Shown here one piece after another: positions 35,251-44,234 of a DNA stretch of 64,000 nucleotides. A program made the translations under genes and the position numbers. The stretch lies in NCBI RefSeq assembly GCF_001544355.1, contig NZ_BCQI01000003.1, forward strand, positions 1 to 64,000, given 5' to 3'. This DNA comes from Alicyclobacillus acidiphilus NBRC 100859 (lineage in GTDB: Bacteria; Bacillota; Bacilli; Alicyclobacillales; Alicyclobacillaceae). The notes under the pieces were generated by a model, which saw nothing but the letters and a program-made list of their open reading frames with translations, had not been told where the DNA came from and searched no databases. How positions within the stretch are numbered: the stretch's first letter is position 1; each line of letters starts with the position of its first letter.

Positions 35251-35757
35251 ATGTCTGCGAAGCAAAAACACTCCTTAGCCATGAAGCGTGCCATTGGTTT
35301 GTGCATTCAAGGCGACGTGACAGGGGCTTACGAATATCTTCTGCGCCAAGCCGACATCGGCAGTGAGGAAAGGGAATTCGCTCGACAACTGAGGATACGA
35401 TTTCTGGAAAATAACCCTGATTTTCAAATCAACTCAGCGGATACCTGGGTTCAAAATGTGGTTGCGATCTACTATCGATATTTCACGTGTGTCCTCACCA
35501 AGCGAATGTCATTAGATCAAGGTGAAGATATGTTGTTGGCGGAATTGAGCAATGTGGTTGCCGCTCAAAACATCGAGGAAGCCGAAGAAAAACTGAAACA
35601 GGAGTTCCACGCACGAGGATACTATTTCCTGGGCGGAAAGACGCTTCCTTTTTGGGGGCCTTACATTTGGAAGGCACAGGATTCACGGATGGCGATGTCA
35701 AACCACTCGCGAGATTCGGGAAGAAACAACCCCCGTAGACGTCCAACAAGACAGTAA
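35251..35757 (+). CDS. hypothetical protein upstream of the germination operon
   Basis: About 168 residues, no signal peptide or membrane helix. N-terminal helices (KQKHSLAMKRAIGLCIQGDV) are followed by YYFLGGKTLPFWGPYIWK near residue 135; the last ~27 residues are basic and disordered (DSGRNNPRRRPTRQ), which could be a frame-changed tail. GGGAAAG precedes the ATG. It lies 86 bp before the gerA-type gene on the same strand. I recognise no function. Confidence 0.55.
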   Translation: MSAKQKHSLAMKRAIGLCIQGDVTGAYEYLLRQADIGSEEREFARQLRIRFLENNPDFQINSADTWVQNVVAIYYRYFTCVLTKRMSLDQGEDMLLAELSNVVAAQNIEEAEEKLKQEFHARGYYFLGGKTLPFWGPYIWKAQDSRMAMSNHSRDSGRNNPRRRPTRQ

Positions 35758-35843
35758 CATCGTCTCCTTCGGCCGCCTTGGTATTGTATATGGAAAAATG
35801 AGCATCGTAAAGAAGGAGACAGCGCGACGAAGGGGAGGATTTC

Positions 35844-37427
35844 GTGTTTGCACGTTTTCGACGATCCGACCAGGCAAGTTCTCCTTCTGGAAGGAAACCG
35901 CGGACAGCATCCGATCTGAACATCTCAGAAAGTGACGAACCCATCCCGGATCGTCCGGAGTCGATGCATCGGTGGTTAGACACCGAGTGGGCTCGTTGCA
36001 TCGATTTTCAAATGAGGGACATCGAGGTGTGCGGTACGCGTATCACGCTGTTTTGGCTGCGCGGAATCGTCGACTTGTTGCGCTTGGAGACGGGGATAAT
36101 GCAGCCTTTGGAGAGTGTGTCGAAGCGGCGTCTCCAACTGCGTGACCTGGCGTCCGTGTTGCACACGGTGATCGTTCGTGAGATTTCGACGCTAGGCGAG
36201 TTCAACGCTGCTGTCACGGATGGGCAGGTTGTCCTCCGTATGTGGGGAACCTCGCACGCTCTTGTACTCGAAGTGAGTGATCCACCAGGACGTCCCATAG
36301 ACAAACCGGAGAATGAACCGACTCTCGAAGGTCCACAAGAGGCGTTCGTCGAGCACATACAATTGAATCTTGCGCTCATCCGTAAACGGATCCGCAGTCC
36401 GCGGCTAAAGGTGGAGTCGATGCGAGTTGGAACGTACTCCCATTCCACCGTTTGTGTGGTATATGTTGAGGGCGTTGCAAAGCCTACACTGGTAGCGGAA
36501 GCGAAGCGGCGGATTCAGAAGATCTCCATCGACAGCTTAAACGATATTAATAAATTGCGAGAATTGATTGGTGACGCGCCATTTACATTATTTCCGGTAA
36601 CGGACGAAACGGAGCGTCCGGATCGCGTGACCAGCAATTTGTTGCAAGGCCGGATCGCGATCATGGTTGATGGAGCACCGAATTGTTTGCTGGTTCCGGC
36701 CCAGTTCATCCATTTTTTAGTCGCCGCTGACGATTACTATGTTCACTATACTTTGACGATCTTTCTCCGTATGTTGAGACATCTGGCCTACTGGTCGTCA
36801 CTGTTTCTGCCTGCGCTCTACGTGGCACTGTCGTCCTACAATCAGGACTTACTTCCGACCCCCTTGCTGATCACCGTGGCGGCTCAACATCGAGGTATTC
36901 CATTTCCATCGATTCTCGAAGCTTTGGTGATGTTGACCATCTTCGAGGTTCTGCGCGAGGCGGGAACCCGTTTGCCGAGGGCTGTGGGTCAGTCGGTCAG
37001 TATCGTGGGTACGCTGGTGGTCGGGGATTCGGCTGTGCGGGCCGGGTTGGTATCGCCCGGGATGGTGATTGTAATCGCCAGCACCGGTGTTGCTTCGTTT
37101 GCCTTACCCGCCTATGGATTCGTGAATTCGAGCCGCCTCATCCAGTTTGCGTTTGTGCTCGCGGCGGGGCTCGGAGGGTTGGTTGGCGTTTTGCTCCTGG
37201 CCCTCATCCTGATCACACACCTCGTGTCGCTGAGATCGTTCGGCGTTCCTTACATGGCGCCGGGAGCTCCGTTTGAGTGGGCCGATATGAAGGACATGTT
37301 CATTCGAGCCCCGTGGTTTGCGATGAGACGTCGTCCCAAACACCTGGAACCGATTGACAGTGTGAACAATCGAACGCCTGTTCCGGGTAAATCGAAAGCG
37401 TCCAGTTGGGATTTGAGCGAATCATGA
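35844..37427 (+). CDS. spore germination protein, GerA/GerKA family (A subunit)
   Basis: About 527 residues. A soluble N-terminal region of ~290 residues with two GerA subdomains (FQMRDIEVCGTRITLFWLRG; ILEALVMLTIFEVLREAGTR in the membrane part) precedes about five membrane helices (~residues 295-460) and a cytoplasmic tail. GerA-family A subunits assemble with B and C subunits in the spore inner membrane as nutrient-gated ion channels. RVTSNLLQGRIAIMVDGAPN and RLPRAVGQSVSIVGTLVVGD are strong family motifs. The ATG of the C-subunit gene overlaps the stop (ATGA). Operon order A-C-D-B. Confidence 0.92.
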   Translation: MFARFRRSDQASSPSGRKPRTASDLNISESDEPIPDRPESMHRWLDTEWARCIDFQMRDIEVCGTRITLFWLRGIVDLLRLETGIMQPLESVSKRRLQLRDLASVLHTVIVREISTLGEFNAAVTDGQVVLRMWGTSHALVLEVSDPPGRPIDKPENEPTLEGPQEAFVEHIQLNLALIRKRIRSPRLKVESMRVGTYSHSTVCVVYVEGVAKPTLVAEAKRRIQKISIDSLNDINKLRELIGDAPFTLFPVTDETERPDRVTSNLLQGRIAIMVDGAPNCLLVPAQFIHFLVAADDYYVHYTLTIFLRMLRHLAYWSSLFLPALYVALSSYNQDLLPTPLLITVAAQHRGIPFPSILEALVMLTIFEVLREAGTRLPRAVGQSVSIVGTLVVGDSAVRAGLVSPGMVIVIASTGVASFALPAYGFVNSSRLIQFAFVLAAGLGGLVGVLLLALILITHLVSLRSFGVPYMAPGAPFEWADMKDMFIRAPWFAMRRRPKHLEPIDSVNNRTPVPGKSKASSWDLSES

Positions 37428-38641
37428 AAGCGTTTCGAATTCGTTGGTGGCAACGAACGCGAGCATTGATGGTTGTCGGCGTGGGATCGGTTCTCTTGAC
37501 AGGATGTTACGACATTCAGGAAGTCGACAATATGAATCTTGTGTTGGCCATCGGCGTTGACGAAGACAGAGCGCGTGGAGTGAACGTTACGGCGGAAATT
37601 GTAAACCCTGCCAGCGTACCTTCCTCAGGGGGTGGTGAATCGAGCACGAGCGGCGAGAGGCGTGCCACGCTCATTCGGCAGGCAACCGGTGTGTCCATTG
37701 AGGATGCTATTGGCAACTTGGAGCGCGAAGTACCACATTCGGTCTATCTTGCCCAAAATATGTTAGTGGTGTTTGGTCAATCCTATGCGAAACACGGCGT
37801 CGAACGAGCGTTTGACTATTTAGAACGTGATCGTGCGTTTCGAAGAAATCAGTTGTTTCTCGCGACACCCGAACGCGCCAGCGACGTTCTGTCGGCGTCG
37901 GCGGAGCCGGAGGCACTGAACGCGTTGGGCATCCGCGAACTGGTCGAGCAAACCTCGAGACAATTGCCTATTGTCCAATCCGAGCAGCAACAGGTGATGA
38001 AGGAATATTTGTCGCCTTCGCAAGCACCGGTCATGGCCTCCATTGCGCTGAATGATTCCCAGCATCCTGTGGTACAAGGCATAGCCGTCTTTCGAGCCGG
38101 TCACCTGGTGGACACGTTGTCCATTCGAGAGATGCAAGGGCTAGGATGGATGCTTGGCCGTACGCGCCAAGTGGCCATTCGTCTTCCCTGCCGCGACAAA
38201 GAGAACGGAACAGGGACCACCATTCGTCTTCTTGATTCCGACACGCGGTTCGATTCGGAACCCGTTCCGGGCGGTTTGCGCGTGCGTCTCACCGTCCATG
38301 CGCGAGCGGAAATCGGACAACTCTGTCCATATGAACAACTGGACGAACAGAAACTCGCACAGTTGAATCAGATGGCTTCCGCGTACATTGGGCAAAGCAT
38401 GCAATTGGTGCTGAACAAGCTCCAGCGGGACGATGTGGATGCGTGCCAATTCGGAAGACGCGTGTTTATGCAACACCCCGCGTATTGGCGGCGTATCAGC
38501 GCGTCGTGGCCGACCATCTTTCCTAAGGTACAGATGGACTGTCAAGTGAAGGTCCAGACAATCCGTACCAACCTCGCATTCAGCGCACCCGAATCGACTG
38601 TATCCAGAAGCAGCGCGGTTCCCTCGGGGGTGGGGCGTTGA
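37424..38641 (+). CDS. germinant receptor lipoprotein, GerC family (C subunit)
   Basis: About 405 residues. Lipoprotein signal with lipobox LLTGC (Cys28) followed by YDIQEVDNMNLVLAIGVDED, the typical GerAC start. ALNALGIRELVEQTSRQLPI and the C-terminal part fit the three-domain GerC fold. It is anchored on the outer face of the spore inner membrane. ATG 37424 overlaps the A-subunit stop by 4 bp. Its own stop overlaps the next small gene (TTGA). Confidence 0.92.
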   Translation: MKAFRIRWWQRTRALMVVGVGSVLLTGCYDIQEVDNMNLVLAIGVDEDRARGVNVTAEIVNPASVPSSGGGESSTSGERRATLIRQATGVSIEDAIGNLEREVPHSVYLAQNMLVVFGQSYAKHGVERAFDYLERDRAFRRNQLFLATPERASDVLSASAEPEALNALGIRELVEQTSRQLPIVQSEQQQVMKEYLSPSQAPVMASIALNDSQHPVVQGIAVFRAGHLVDTLSIREMQGLGWMLGRTRQVAIRLPCRDKENGTGTTIRLLDSDTRFDSEPVPGGLRVRLTVHARAEIGQLCPYEQLDEQKLAQLNQMASAYIGQSMQLVLNKLQRDDVDACQFGRRVFMQHPAYWRRISASWPTIFPKVQMDCQVKVQTIRTNLAFSAPESTVSRSSAVPSGVGR

Positions 38642-38862
38642 CTTGGTTGGCACTTGTGGCTTCCGCTTCGGTCGTCGCCATCGATTGGCGGTCGTTGCGA
38701 AGCGCGAAACGTCGAGAGATTGTACTTTATATAGTCTTAATCTGCATGACGCTGACGATGGCAGTGTGCCTGGACATACACCTGTTTCATCGCATTGATT
38801 TACTGTCGCCGGTGAACGCGTTGTTTCGCCCGCTAACCGAGTGGCTGTATCGAGTTCTGTAG
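38638..38862 (+). CDS. small two-helix membrane protein in ger operon (D-type subunit)
   Basis: About 74 residues with two hydrophobic segments (WLALVASASVVAI; IVLYIVLICMTLTMAVCLDI) and a short ending (LTEWLYRVL). TTG 38638 overlaps the GerC stop. Bacillus germination operons often include such ~70-80 residue, two-helix 'D' proteins that modulate receptor response. Position and topology fit; sequence alone would not identify it. Confidence 0.75.
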   Translation: MTWLALVASASVVAIDWRSLRSAKRREIVLYIVLICMTLTMAVCLDIHLFHRIDLLSPVNALFRPLTEWLYRVL

Positions 38863-38876
38863 AGAGTGGGTGTCAC

Positions 38877-39989
38877 ATGTCGAAAGCTCAAATATCTCGT
38901 TCCCAGTTTGTCATGACGCTCACGTGGAGCATTCTTGGCACCGGTATCGTTTCTATTCCGACCGCTGTGGCCCAATTCACGGTGCGGGACGCCTGGCTCA
39001 GCACATCGTGTTTTCTCGTGGGAGGATTCATTGCGGTCGTCGTCACTTTGTTCTTCATCCGACGGTTTCCGAAACGAACGCTGACCGCCGCGCTTGTCGA
39101 TACGTGGGGGGCGTGGATAGGGCGTATCTTCGGGATCTGGATTCTTCTATGTTTGTACGTGATCAACTGCACGGTGCTTCGGGAAACGGAAGTATTTGTC
39201 GGTATCACAATTCTTCCGAAAACATCGGAGTCAACGATTGGCGCGGCGGTCATGATTGCCGTCGCGTACGCGGTATATGCTGGCGTGGAGGTGATTATGC
39301 GCGATGGAGAGTTCATCATGCCGCTCGTGATGTTGATAGCGCCCATCCTGTTCTTTCTATCGCTTCAGCATACGGATGTCCACGAACTGATGCCGGTACT
39401 GGCGGACGGCTGGACGCCGGTTTTGCGCGGCGGGGTTGTTGCGGCGCTGGCCTACGCACTGGAATTGTTGATAGGACTTCAGTTCGTGTTATTTTTGCGA
39501 AATGGGCGCAAGGCGGCGCAGGATGTAGGAACGGCGGCGGGGCTCGTTACGGTCGTGTTGACGCTCGTGACCGTCGTCACGGTTGGCGTGGTTGGGCCCT
39601 CAACCCATTACATCACTTACCCTGTTTTGGAGGCAGTTCGGAGTATTCGAGTCGGACGCTTTATCGAACGACTCGACACTTTGTACGTCATCGTGGTTAT
39701 CTCGATGGTGTTCATTAAATTGGCAGTGTTTCACTACGCATGGTGCGTTGGTATGAAAGACGTGTTTCGGTTGTCTTCCCATCGCGTCACTGCGCTCACT
39801 GGCGCGCTTCTCGTGTGGGGTGGGGGTACCGCGATGTTTTCGAGTTCGGACGAGGTGCAACGCTTCGTCTCCCACACTGTGCCGCTGTACTTCGTGGTCA
39901 CGTTTGTAGGTATTCCTTTGCTGACGGTGGCCGTGATGGCGGTGAAAGTCGGCGTGCAGCAAAGACGCGTTGCGTCGGCCAGGCGGTAA
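38877..39989 (+). CDS. germinant receptor permease-like protein, GerB family (B subunit)
   Basis: About 370 residues with ten predicted helices of the APC-type spore germination permease (ISRSQFVMTLTWSILGTGIV, SIPTAVAQ at the start; VALAYALELLIGLQFVLFL later). B subunits bind germinants. ATG 38877 is 14 bp after the D-type gene. Operon complete with A, C, D and B, which implies a working receptor. Confidence 0.9.
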   Translation: MSKAQISRSQFVMTLTWSILGTGIVSIPTAVAQFTVRDAWLSTSCFLVGGFIAVVVTLFFIRRFPKRTLTAALVDTWGAWIGRIFGIWILLCLYVINCTVLRETEVFVGITILPKTSESTIGAAVMIAVAYAVYAGVEVIMRDGEFIMPLVMLIAPILFFLSLQHTDVHELMPVLADGWTPVLRGGVVAALAYALELLIGLQFVLFLRNGRKAAQDVGTAAGLVTVVLTLVTVVTVGVVGPSTHYITYPVLEAVRSIRVGRFIERLDTLYVIVVISMVFIKLAVFHYAWCVGMKDVFRLSSHRVTALTGALLVWGGGTAMFSSSDEVQRFVSHTVPLYFVVTFVGIPLLTVAVMAVKVGVQQRRVASARR

Positions 39990-40069
39990 GGAGAGGATGC
40001 GACAGATCTATCGTCATTGTGCTGGGCACAGTACCGTCCGTCATCTTCCCAAAGGGAGTTGAATCACGC

Positions 40070-41509
40070 ATGAACGGGTGGATTATGTCATTTCGCTCTA
40101 CGGCATGGTCGTCTTCAGCTGACGCGTGGATCTGGATGTTCATGCTGTCCTTCGTGGCGTGGGCGCTTGTGGTACTTCTGACGGTGCTAACCTCTCCGTT
40201 TTGGCTGAGGTTGATCATCAAGAAAGCAACAGGTCGCGCGACTGCGCTATTGTTCACCGAGCCATACACGAAAAATGTGCTGGAAGGGGTCACCGCTCTG
40301 CGCAAGGTAGGATTGCAGTGGACGGTCGAAAACGAACTGCGGGCGCATACGGGCACACCACTTGAGAAGCCCATCGGAACATCAAGGACATTTCCGCACT
40401 TTGACGGTCTGCTGTTCTCGTCCGCCCAATTGCATCGCCGACCTCTGGATCACTCGGTATCCATCGAGATGGAGACTGTCATTGGTCGCAGGGCGAAACG
40501 TCCATTGGTGATTTCAATGCCAGTGATGGTGACAGGCATGGGATATGGAGTGGCCCTGAGTAAATCATTTGAGCGTGCCATCGCAAAAGGGACAAGCATG
40601 GTCGGAACTGCGTTCAATACCGGACAGGGACCCGTATTGCAGGAATTTAGGGATTTGGCACGGCACCTTGTGGTTCAATATCACGGTGCGCCTTGGAAAC
40701 CTTCCGCGCCTGTGTTGCGTCAGGCCGATATGGTCGAAATTCGATTTGGGCAAGGAGCCAACGCGGGGGCGGGAACGGTGGTTTCCGCCAATGGATTGAA
40801 TGAGCGCGTGAAACGCGATCTGAAGATGTCCTCGTCAGATTCATACACATATATTCCTGCTGGGCAGCCGGAGGTCCGACGCATGCACGATTTGCAGAAC
40901 CTAATACACAGACTGCGCTTGGACTCGGATGGAGCTCCGATTGCCGTCAAACTGGCGGCAGGTCACGATATTGAACAGGATATCAAAATTGCTGTCCAAG
41001 CGGGTGCTGATGTGCTCGTGATCGACGGGGCGCAGGGTGGAACACATTCGTCGCCGGCGATTCTCGTGGACGATTTTGGTCTACCAACGCTTGCGGCGCT
41101 ATGCCGTGCTGTTCGCTTTCTCGAACACAGTGGTTATCGAAGTAAGGTGGACTTGATTATTTCAGGGGGAATACGGACACCCGGCGACATGCTCAAAGCA
41201 TTGGCCTTGGGAGCGAATGCGGTATATATTGGAACCGCCGCCCTGTTTGCCGTTGTTCATACGCAAATCGTAAAAGTGATACCAATGGAACCGCCGACAC
41301 AGCTTGCATGGGCTAACGCCGAGTTGTTGAGCAAGTTTGAAGAGGACGAGGGCGCGCAAAGTTTAGCTCGCTTTCTCAATGGCTGTATGGAAGAAATGAA
41401 GAACGGAGTTCGCGCGCTGGGGAAACAATCAGTCCATGATGTAAACCGCGAAGATCTGGTGTCCTATGACGTCGATGTGGCTCGCATCACTCAATTGCCA
41501 TTGGTGTAA
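40070..41509 (+). CDS. FMN-binding glutamate synthase-like protein (YerD-type)
   Basis: About 479 residues. One N-terminal membrane helix (MFMLSFVAWALVVLLTVLTS) then a GltB central/FMN domain: LVISMPVMVTGMGYGVALSK, VEIRFGQGANAGAGTV, VKLAAGHDIEQDIKIAVQAG, VLVIDGAQGGTHSSPAILVD and LIISGGIRTPGDMLKALALG. The amidotransferase and C-terminal GltB domains are absent, as in B. subtilis YerD. ATG 40070 is 11 nt from AAAGGGAG. It follows the germination operon by 80 bp; a link to spores is possible from context only. Confidence 0.8.
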   Translation: MNGWIMSFRSTAWSSSADAWIWMFMLSFVAWALVVLLTVLTSPFWLRLIIKKATGRATALLFTEPYTKNVLEGVTALRKVGLQWTVENELRAHTGTPLEKPIGTSRTFPHFDGLLFSSAQLHRRPLDHSVSIEMETVIGRRAKRPLVISMPVMVTGMGYGVALSKSFERAIAKGTSMVGTAFNTGQGPVLQEFRDLARHLVVQYHGAPWKPSAPVLRQADMVEIRFGQGANAGAGTVVSANGLNERVKRDLKMSSSDSYTYIPAGQPEVRRMHDLQNLIHRLRLDSDGAPIAVKLAAGHDIEQDIKIAVQAGADVLVIDGAQGGTHSSPAILVDDFGLPTLAALCRAVRFLEHSGYRSKVDLIISGGIRTPGDMLKALALGANAVYIGTAALFAVVHTQIVKVIPMEPPTQLAWANAELLSKFEEDEGAQSLARFLNGCMEEMKNGVRALGKQSVHDVNREDLVSYDVDVARITQLPLV

Positions 41510-41579
41510 TCAGGAACCCGCAGCCTGTCTGGACGGCCGGCAAGGGACTTGTCGTCTTGGGTGTCCAGTGCGATCCCGC

Positions 41580-42767
41580 TCACGAATTTGATTCGGGAAC
41601 CGCACCGGCCTCTACCGGATGACTGGAGTCGAGCTGAGGGGATCGGTGCCTTGCGAAAATGATGTACCCTAACAAGGCAATACCGCCAATCCCGGCATTC
41701 ACGAAATACATCGCTTTTGGGCCGTACCCTTCCAGCAACCAGCCGCCGACTACCGATCCAACGATGCTGCTTAAACTGCTTGCCACAGCTCCATACAGCG
41801 TCTGAGCGGTTGCGCTGCGGCCTTTTGGACTGAGGTTGGCGACAATTTGCACGCCGGCGCTCCAATAAAACGCATATCCGACTCCATCCAACACTTGAAT
41901 GGCGATGACGAGTGCTGGCGGCGGCGCGAACCCCATCAAGACATATTTCGCGACGTAAAACGCGCTGGCGATCACGATGACCACGCGCGCCCCGAACTTT
42001 TTGATGATCGGACCGGAAACATAAAATAAAGGTACTTCGACCAACGCCGCGACGGTGAAGTTTAGACCCACCCAGCCAAGTGGGTAGTGTAACGCTTTGA
42101 AGTAGAGCGGCAGATATGTAAAGTTGACGGTGATTGCCGTTGCGAGTACGAAGCAAAGTCCAATAAACACCATCAGCCGCGTGTTTTTTGCGACGTTCCA
42201 AACGCCTCGAACCAGCATTTCGGTCGAATGCGTCGAGGCTGGTGTTCGAGGAAGAAATCGAGCGACGAAGACAAGAATCAGTGAAAGTCCAGCGTAAAAG
42301 ACAAACGAATAGCTAATTCCGATCACGTGGTACACGTAACCTGCGACCATCGTTGTGATGGCAAAGCTGAGTGCCCCCCATAGTCGGACTTGACCATAGG
42401 AAAATCCGTACTCGTTACCTGATTGAATCGCCATCGCGTCGGCGATCGGGCCGGTTGACTGCACCACGGCGTAGAAGAAGGCGACGACGAGAAGCAAAGC
42501 GTAAGGATGGAAAAGAGCATACAAAGCGTATATCGCGGGCGAGATGATCGCCGACAGGATGAGCAGACGCCGGGTATCCGTCGCTCGATCGTTGACGTAT
42601 CCCAAGAGCGGCTGTGCGAACATGCCAGCGACAGCTCCAACCGCCATCAACACGCCTATTTGTTCGCTGGAGAGACCCCTCCCGCTTAGGTACAGGCTTA
42701 AAAACGGCTGGGTTGAGGCCATCGCCACGAAGAACAAGAAGTAGTAACCGCTGAATACGCTCTTCAT
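41580..42767 (-). CDS. MFS transporter (MFS_1-like, LacY/NupG-type)
   Basis: About 395 residues, 12 helices. SVFSGYYFLFFVAMASTQPF at the start and YGQVRLWGALSFAITTMVAG in helix 5 match the PPP/3-phenylpropionate-nucleoside-sugar branch. Loop YVNDRATDTRRLLIL replaces the canonical MFS motif A. Substrate unknown. Convergent with the glutamate synthase-like gene, 70 bp apart. Confidence 0.83.
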   Translation of the reverse strand: MKSVFSGYYFLFFVAMASTQPFLSLYLSGRGLSSEQIGVLMAVGAVAGMFAQPLLGYVNDRATDTRRLLILSAIISPAIYALYALFHPYALLLVVAFFYAVVQSTGPIADAMAIQSGNEYGFSYGQVRLWGALSFAITTMVAGYVYHVIGISYSFVFYAGLSLILVFVARFLPRTPASTHSTEMLVRGVWNVAKNTRLMVFIGLCFVLATAITVNFTYLPLYFKALHYPLGWVGLNFTVAALVEVPLFYVSGPIIKKFGARVVIVIASAFYVAKYVLMGFAPPPALVIAIQVLDGVGYAFYWSAGVQIVANLSPKGRSATAQTLYGAVASSLSSIVGSVVGGWLLEGYGPKAMYFVNAGIGGIALLGYIIFARHRSPQLDSSHPVEAGAVPESNS

Positions 42768-42928
42768 TCCAGATCTCTCCCTATTAAGGACATGATATAG
42801 TTTACGTCAAGTGAGTTCGCTGAGGCAGCAATATGAAACAACGGCGCTGAAGAAATCTTTGAGAGTGCAATCCGGACGGAACAGTATCATGTTGAAATGA
42901 GGATAGGTAGACGAAGGGACTGTATGTC

Positions 42929-43285
42929 ATGGCGGAGCTGATTCGCGAAGAAAACACTATTGTCTTGCGAATGTCCACATTAGAGAAACTAGAGGGAGTT
43001 CACGGCGATATACGAGTAGCTGTTTCCACCGTTCAGTCTGTGACAGTGCTTGACGATGTCATTCATGCCGTTCACGGCGTAAAGATGCCCGGCAGCCGTA
43101 TTCCTGGCGTATTCGCCATGGGAACGTTTGTATCTAATAACGAGGGAACCAGTTTTGCGATGGTTCACCATCAGCATAAACGAGGCTTGAAGATCACTTT
43201 GAAGGGGGCACCATACGACGCGCTTATCGTAGGTGTGGATGACCCTGAGAAGGTTGTCAGGAGTTTAGGACTCACGGTTGAATGA
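42929..43285 (+). CDS. conserved hypothetical small protein (PH-like)
   Basis: About 118 residues, no signal or helix. The segment VHGVKMPGSRIPGVFAMGTF then FAMVHHQHKRGLKITLKGAP, DALIVGVDDPEKV resembles a small uncharacterised family also seen in actinobacteria, with beta-rich, PH-domain-like character. The start has no strong ribosome site (ACGAAGGGAC). Function unknown. Confidence 0.65.
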   Translation: MAELIREENTIVLRMSTLEKLEGVHGDIRVAVSTVQSVTVLDDVIHAVHGVKMPGSRIPGVFAMGTFVSNNEGTSFAMVHHQHKRGLKITLKGAPYDALIVGVDDPEKVVRSLGLTVE

Positions 43286-43433
43286 GCTTGAATGCCTCCA
43301 TGTATCTAACCAACTTCGGGCGATGTATGGGACGTTGGCACTGCGTCAGCTTCATGTATAATCGGGATATGTGCCTTGGCGGGAGAGTGTCCGCATTGCT
43401 TGGCTTGATCACGGAGAGAGAGGTCTGCAGACA

Positions 43434-44234
43434 TTGACATCCATTAATCGCGAGTTTTTGCAGTCGGTAGCCGAATTGGTGAAAGGGGCCGGCGAGATCG
43501 TTCAAGATATCGCGCGTGAAGGGTTTGACACGAAGTTCAAGGAAGGCACGGATCCGGTGACGACGGCCGATCTCGCCGCAGACAAGTTTCTGCGCGAGAA
43601 GTTGCTGGCTTTGCTGCCTGGATCGGGTTGGTTGTCGGAGGAGACGCGCGACAATCCGGCACGGCTGAATCAGGAATACGTGTGGATTGTCGATCCCATC
43701 GACGGAACGCGCGAATTTGTCGAGCAGGTGCCTCAGTACGCGGTGTCCGTCGCTTTGGCGAGATCGGGTGAGGTTGTTCTCGGCGTGGTTTGCAATCCTG
43801 CCAAGGGCGAGCTGTTCACCGGGTTGGTTGGCGAAGGCGCGTGGCTCAACGACGAGCCGATTCAAGCGGTGCATCCTGCCGGTGAAAAATTGATTGTGCT
43901 TGGCAGCCGATCCGAAATCAAGCGCGGTGAATTCGAGCCGTTTGTCGACAAGATGATCGTGGAAGCCGTCGGCTCCATCGCCTACAAGTTGGCTTTGATC
44001 GCCGCTGGCCGCGCGAATACGACGTTCAGCCTCGGACCCAAAAACGAGTGGGACATTGCGGCCGGCGTGGCGTTGATTGAGGCTGCAGGCGGAAAAGTGA
44101 CGGAGAAAACGGGGGAACGGTTCGTGTTTAACCAGCCGGACACGTTGGTGAGCGGCATCATCGCGGCGACCGCGGCGGATTATCCGACGGTTTGGTCGTT
44201 GATTCAAGAAGCCAACGGCCAATCTGCACCATGA
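43434..44234 (+). CDS. inositol monophosphatase-family phosphatase (CysQ/SuhB-like)
   Basis: About 266 residues. FKEGTDPVTTADLAADKFLR, GSGWLSEETRDN, VWIVDPIDGTREFV (metal-binding WIVDPxDGT) and the second metal site NEWDIAAGVALIEAAGG. Members dephosphorylate inositol phosphates, PAP or sugar phosphates. TTG 43434 follows GAGAGAGG by 11 nt; the longer frame from 43371 has no site. The following MFS gene starts in its stop codon (ATGA), so they are coupled. Confidence 0.85.
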   Translation: MTSINREFLQSVAELVKGAGEIVQDIAREGFDTKFKEGTDPVTTADLAADKFLREKLLALLPGSGWLSEETRDNPARLNQEYVWIVDPIDGTREFVEQVPQYAVSVALARSGEVVLGVVCNPAKGELFTGLVGEGAWLNDEPIQAVHPAGEKLIVLGSRSEIKRGEFEPFVDKMIVEAVGSIAYKLALIAAGRANTTFSLGPKNEWDIAAGVALIEAAGGKVTEKTGERFVFNQPDTLVSGIIAATAADYPTVWSLIQEANGQSAP

